Positions 62,075 to 64,000 of a stretch of 64,000 nucleotides of DNA are shown piece after piece. The notes below the pieces were generated by a model that made no database searches, was not told where the DNA came from, and was given only the letters and a program-made list of their open reading frames with translations. The stretch spans positions 2,438,856-2,502,855 of the forward strand of contig OY282374.1 of NCBI GenBank assembly GCA_958295815.1, given 5' to 3'. Position 1 is the first letter of the stretch, and every line of letters starts with the position of its first letter. The position numbers were made by a program, and so were the translations under genes. The DNA comes from Candidatus Poribacteria bacterium. GTDB lineage: Bacteria > Poribacteria > WGA-4E > WGA-3G.

Positions 62075-62770
62075 TCACTTTAAAGGCTTGTCTACAACAG
62101 ATTTTAGATAGTTGATAGCCTCTTGTTCGTCTTGTTCAATTGCTTTTTCTATGGCAAGCGTTGCATATTTTAGAAGGTGTTTAGTATGCTTTCGGAGGTT
62201 TAAGCATTCAAAGACTTTCTGTTGGATTTCAGATTGTTTTTCTTGGTTTAGAATGGGTATAACTGTTTTTGACACTTGGTCTGGTCTCCAATGGAAAATT
62301 ACTGAACCGCTTACATCACGATTGATTTGTTCTTGGGTTGCGATTGAGTTGAGAACCAGCGTCAAGTATTCATTATTAACTCTGTCGGTTTTGTTTTTCA
62401 ATCGGAGTATGCCACTTGACGGGATCATCTTCGAGGAGTCTTCATGTAAATAGTGGGCGATACCTAGGCTTCCGTCCTTACTTAGTAAAATTTCGCCTTG
62501 ACTTGGCTGGTGTTTTTGAATCTCTGCATATAATTCTTCTGAAATGCATTTTTCTTGTGTAATTTCAAAAGGCGTAAGATTACTAACCCGAACAAAAGGA
62601 ATACCGTTTGCAAGATACATTTCACTACCTACTTCAATACATTTCTCCAGTGTAACCAGATTTTCCAAAATATCCCAATCTTTGTCCTTTGATTTTTTGC
62701 TAATCGCCCTAATAATTTCATCATATTTCGGCTGAAAATATCCTGCGTCAACACATTGGAAGCATTGATC
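62075..62770 (-). pseudogene. hsdS: truncated Type I restriction HsdS with one TRD
   Basis: The frame is open from the IS remnant junction to the stop at 62075. It reads QCFQCVDAGYFQPKYDEI (typical HsdS N-terminal linker), a single target-recognition domain (IPFVRVSNLTPFEITQEKCI, GEILLSKDGSLGIAHYL, IPSSGILRLKNKTDRVNNEY, IFHWRPDQVSKTVIPI) and the C-terminal coiled coil (LLKYATLAIEKAIEQDEQEA). There is no ATG or GTG at the front; a TTG at 62668 would start within the protein. HsdS normally has two TRDs and needs HsdM and HsdR, which are absent. So it is a remnant, perhaps still making a half specificity subunit. Confidence 0.75.
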
Positions 62771-63365
62771 AACGGAAATGTCTTTGATAAAGGATACGCC
62801 GTCCGGTCAGATTTTCAGCAACCTGTGCCACAACCTTGCCTCCACGCTCAACTGCTACAATGACAGCCGTTTATTTGTGCCATCTCCCCGCTTGGCTGGC
62901 TCTCTATCCTCTTTTTTGTTCGCCTTACGGGGTTTACCACCAATATAGGTTTCGTCTGCCTCTATAATGCCCTGTAGCAATAGTGCGTTAGTTTTCTTTG
63001 CCATTTCAGCACGTATACGTGTCATAAAATACCATGCTGTCTTCTGGTTTAAGTCTAAATCTCGTGCTAATTGACAACTGGATAAAGACTTCTTAGCATT
63101 CACGACAAGCGAGATGGCAAGAAACCATTTCTGCAACTCTATTTTCGTGCCGTGAAACACCGTGCCACAGGTTACTTTGAATGAAGCATTACAATCATGG
63201 CAATTCCAGCGTCCTACACGCCCTACACCGTCTTCTTTCTTACGAACCACGTCCTTTTCTCTCACATTTCGGACAAACAGGCGTTCCACGCCAACGTATG
63301 CGTTCTAAATGCTCAATACAACTCTCTTGGTCAGGGAAACGCCCCATGACTTCTATTAAGTTCAT
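62771..63365 (-). pseudogene. IS1595-type (ISXO2-like) transposase, frameshifted and truncated
   Basis: Starts at an ATG at 63365 behind AAAGGAG (MNLIEVMGRFPDQESCIEHL, then zinc ribbon VCPKC), shifts frame near 63260 in a run of As, continues RWNCHDCNASFKVTCGTVFH and the DDE-domain start GIIEADETYIGGKPRK, shifts again near 62880 (then VIVAVERGGKVVAQVAENLT), and ends at the junction with hsdS. The C-terminal third is missing. Family is clear from the zinc ribbon plus the D-E-T-Y-I-G-G motif. Not functional as read. Confidence 0.85.
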
Positions 63366-63625
63366 GCCCAAACTCCTTTGTGTTTCAAAAGGAGTTGACT
63401 TACTTCTGTTAACTTGCTATAATTTGCAGTGCTACTACAGGAAAGTAAATACAACTCACATTTTCTGTATTGTATAGGAGAGTGACCGCTCCCCTATTAA
63501 CTTACCTATATTATAGCATTTTTTGATAAACAAAATCAAGCGAAAACCCACTAATTACAAGGGTTTAAGGCGGTTTTTTAAAATTAATTTTCAATCCCAA
63601 AACTACTAAATGCGAAAATTAAAAT
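63366..63625. other. intergenic region with imperfect hairpin and right inverted repeat
   Basis: An imperfect stem ATAGGAGAG/CTCCCCTAT at 63474-63497 could be an IS end. The right copy of the 18-bp inverted repeat is at 63592-63609, 16 bases before the permease ATG. AT-rich; no gene. Confidence 0.5.
63592..63609 (-). repeat. right 18-bp inverted repeat of the AT-rich module
   Basis: CAATCCCAAAACTACTAA, exact inverse complement of 60117-60134. Confidence 0.75.
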
Positions 63626-64000
63626 ATGTTTGAAGATATTCTTTCGGCAACGATTCGCGGAGCAACCCCACTCCTACTTGCCGCATTAGGCGAAGTCATC
63701 TCCCAACGCGCTGGTGTGCTGAACATCGGTATTGAAGGGATGATGCTCACCGGCGCGTTTTTCGGGATGGTCGGTTCCTTCTACACAGCAGAATTCATGA
63801 TGATCGCTCCCTGGTTCGGGCTTCTAATGGCAGGACTCAGCGGACTTCTCGCCGCAGCGTTGTTTGCCTTGTGTGCGATAAGACTTCGGGGTGACCAAGT
63901 CATCATCGGCACGGCGATGACGCTCTTAGCATTGGGCTTGACAGAGGTCATCTATCAGCGACTCTTCGGTATAACAGGGATCGCACAAGGCGTGCCAGCA
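63626..64000 (+). CDS. ABC transporter permease, YufQ type, N-terminal part
   Basis: 125 codons seen, continuing past the window. MFEDILSATIRGATPLLLAA, LGEVISQRAGVLNIGIEGMM, and LRGDQVIIGTAMTLLALGLT are those of the second permease of BMP-type nucleoside importers. It should pair with the YufP-type permease at 53616-54677, from which it is separated by the accessory region. The usual coupled start is lost; no good ribosome site is seen, only AT-rich sequence. Confidence 0.9.
   Translation, partial: MFEDILSATIRGATPLLLAALGEVISQRAGVLNIGIEGMMLTGAFFGMVGSFYTAEFMMIAPWFGLLMAGLSGLLAAALFALCAIRLRGDQVIIGTAMTLLALGLTEVIYQRLFGITGIAQGVPA

Noticed and set aside
60117..63609. Integrative element with attL/attR direct repeats or an integrase
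   Set aside because: Only inverted repeats were found; no integrase or recombinase, no tRNA gene and no convincing target duplication beside the repeats.
1..64000. CRISPR array, tRNA or rRNA genes
   Set aside because: No regularly spaced direct repeats and no recognisable tRNA or rRNA sequence were seen; the repeats present are dispersed and irregular.

Overview
The window looks like a chromosomal segment (visibly about 45-50% G+C outside one AT-rich patch) from an uncultured bacterium of the Planctomycetes/Poribacteria type. This is inferred from gene content: a planctomycete-type cytochrome (DUF1587/1592/1588/1585) protein next to a DUF1552 protein, two sulfatases, several Gfo/Idh/MocA and zinc-dependent sugar or alcohol dehydrogenases, a phytanoyl-CoA dioxygenase, a ThuA-like protein, a CRTAC (FG-GAP/ASPIC-UnbV) protein, and a giant LRR protein with dockerin-like repeats and a C-terminal FlgD-like sorting domain. 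Candidatus Poribacteria is my best guess. No rRNA, tRNA or CRISPR array was seen.

Layout. 1-365: start of an Ldh-family dehydrogenase leaving the window. 745-5666: plus-strand operon DUF1592 cytochrome, SMP-30 lactonase, DUF1552, closed by a terminator. 5792-12623: minus-strand genes (VOC enzyme; then a tight TPR, SUMF1-like, CRTAC-ankyrin, DUF6785 membrane-protein cluster). 12691-28307: exported LamG and PD40 propeller proteins that share a C-terminal tail, a sugar-acid/sulfated-glycan catabolism neighbourhood (dehydrogenases, sulfatases, ThuA), a tandem pair of RDD-PspA fusion proteins, and a DUF433/DUF5615 toxin-antitoxin-like pair. 28765-34465: aldo/keto reductase translationally coupled to an outer-membrane protein whose frame holds two UGA codons in a U-x-x-U arrangement, then an incomplete peptide-type ABC transporter. 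34540-42616: cupin, aquaporin, Hsp20, uridine kinase, a tyrosine-rich leader/attenuator ahead of DAHP synthase, leuA and pepA. 43219-45930: a selenocysteine-containing formate dehydrogenase. 45974-54677 plus 63626-64000: a BMP-family (nucleoside-type) ABC import system with three substrate-binding paralogues, one ATPase and two permeases. A TnpB-only IS605-type element lies among the binding-protein genes, and about 8.9 kb of foreign or accessory DNA separates the two permease genes.

That accessory stretch (54678-63625) holds a DUF433 gene with a decayed DUF5615 partner, the giant LRR/metalloprotease protein and, between 18-bp inverted repeats at 60117 and 63609, a strikingly AT-rich module: a HEPN-domain zinc-cysteine protein, a truncated single-TRD HsdS and a broken IS1595-type transposase. 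This is the best candidate for an undescribed defence-like module.

The other signals most worth following are the candidate U-x-x-U selenoprotein, the RDD-PspA (ESCRT-III-like) fusions and the Tyr attenuator. Selenocysteine use in fdhA (UGA plus a textbook SECIS hairpin) shows that the host very probably decodes UGA as Sec, which makes the second selenoprotein plausible.
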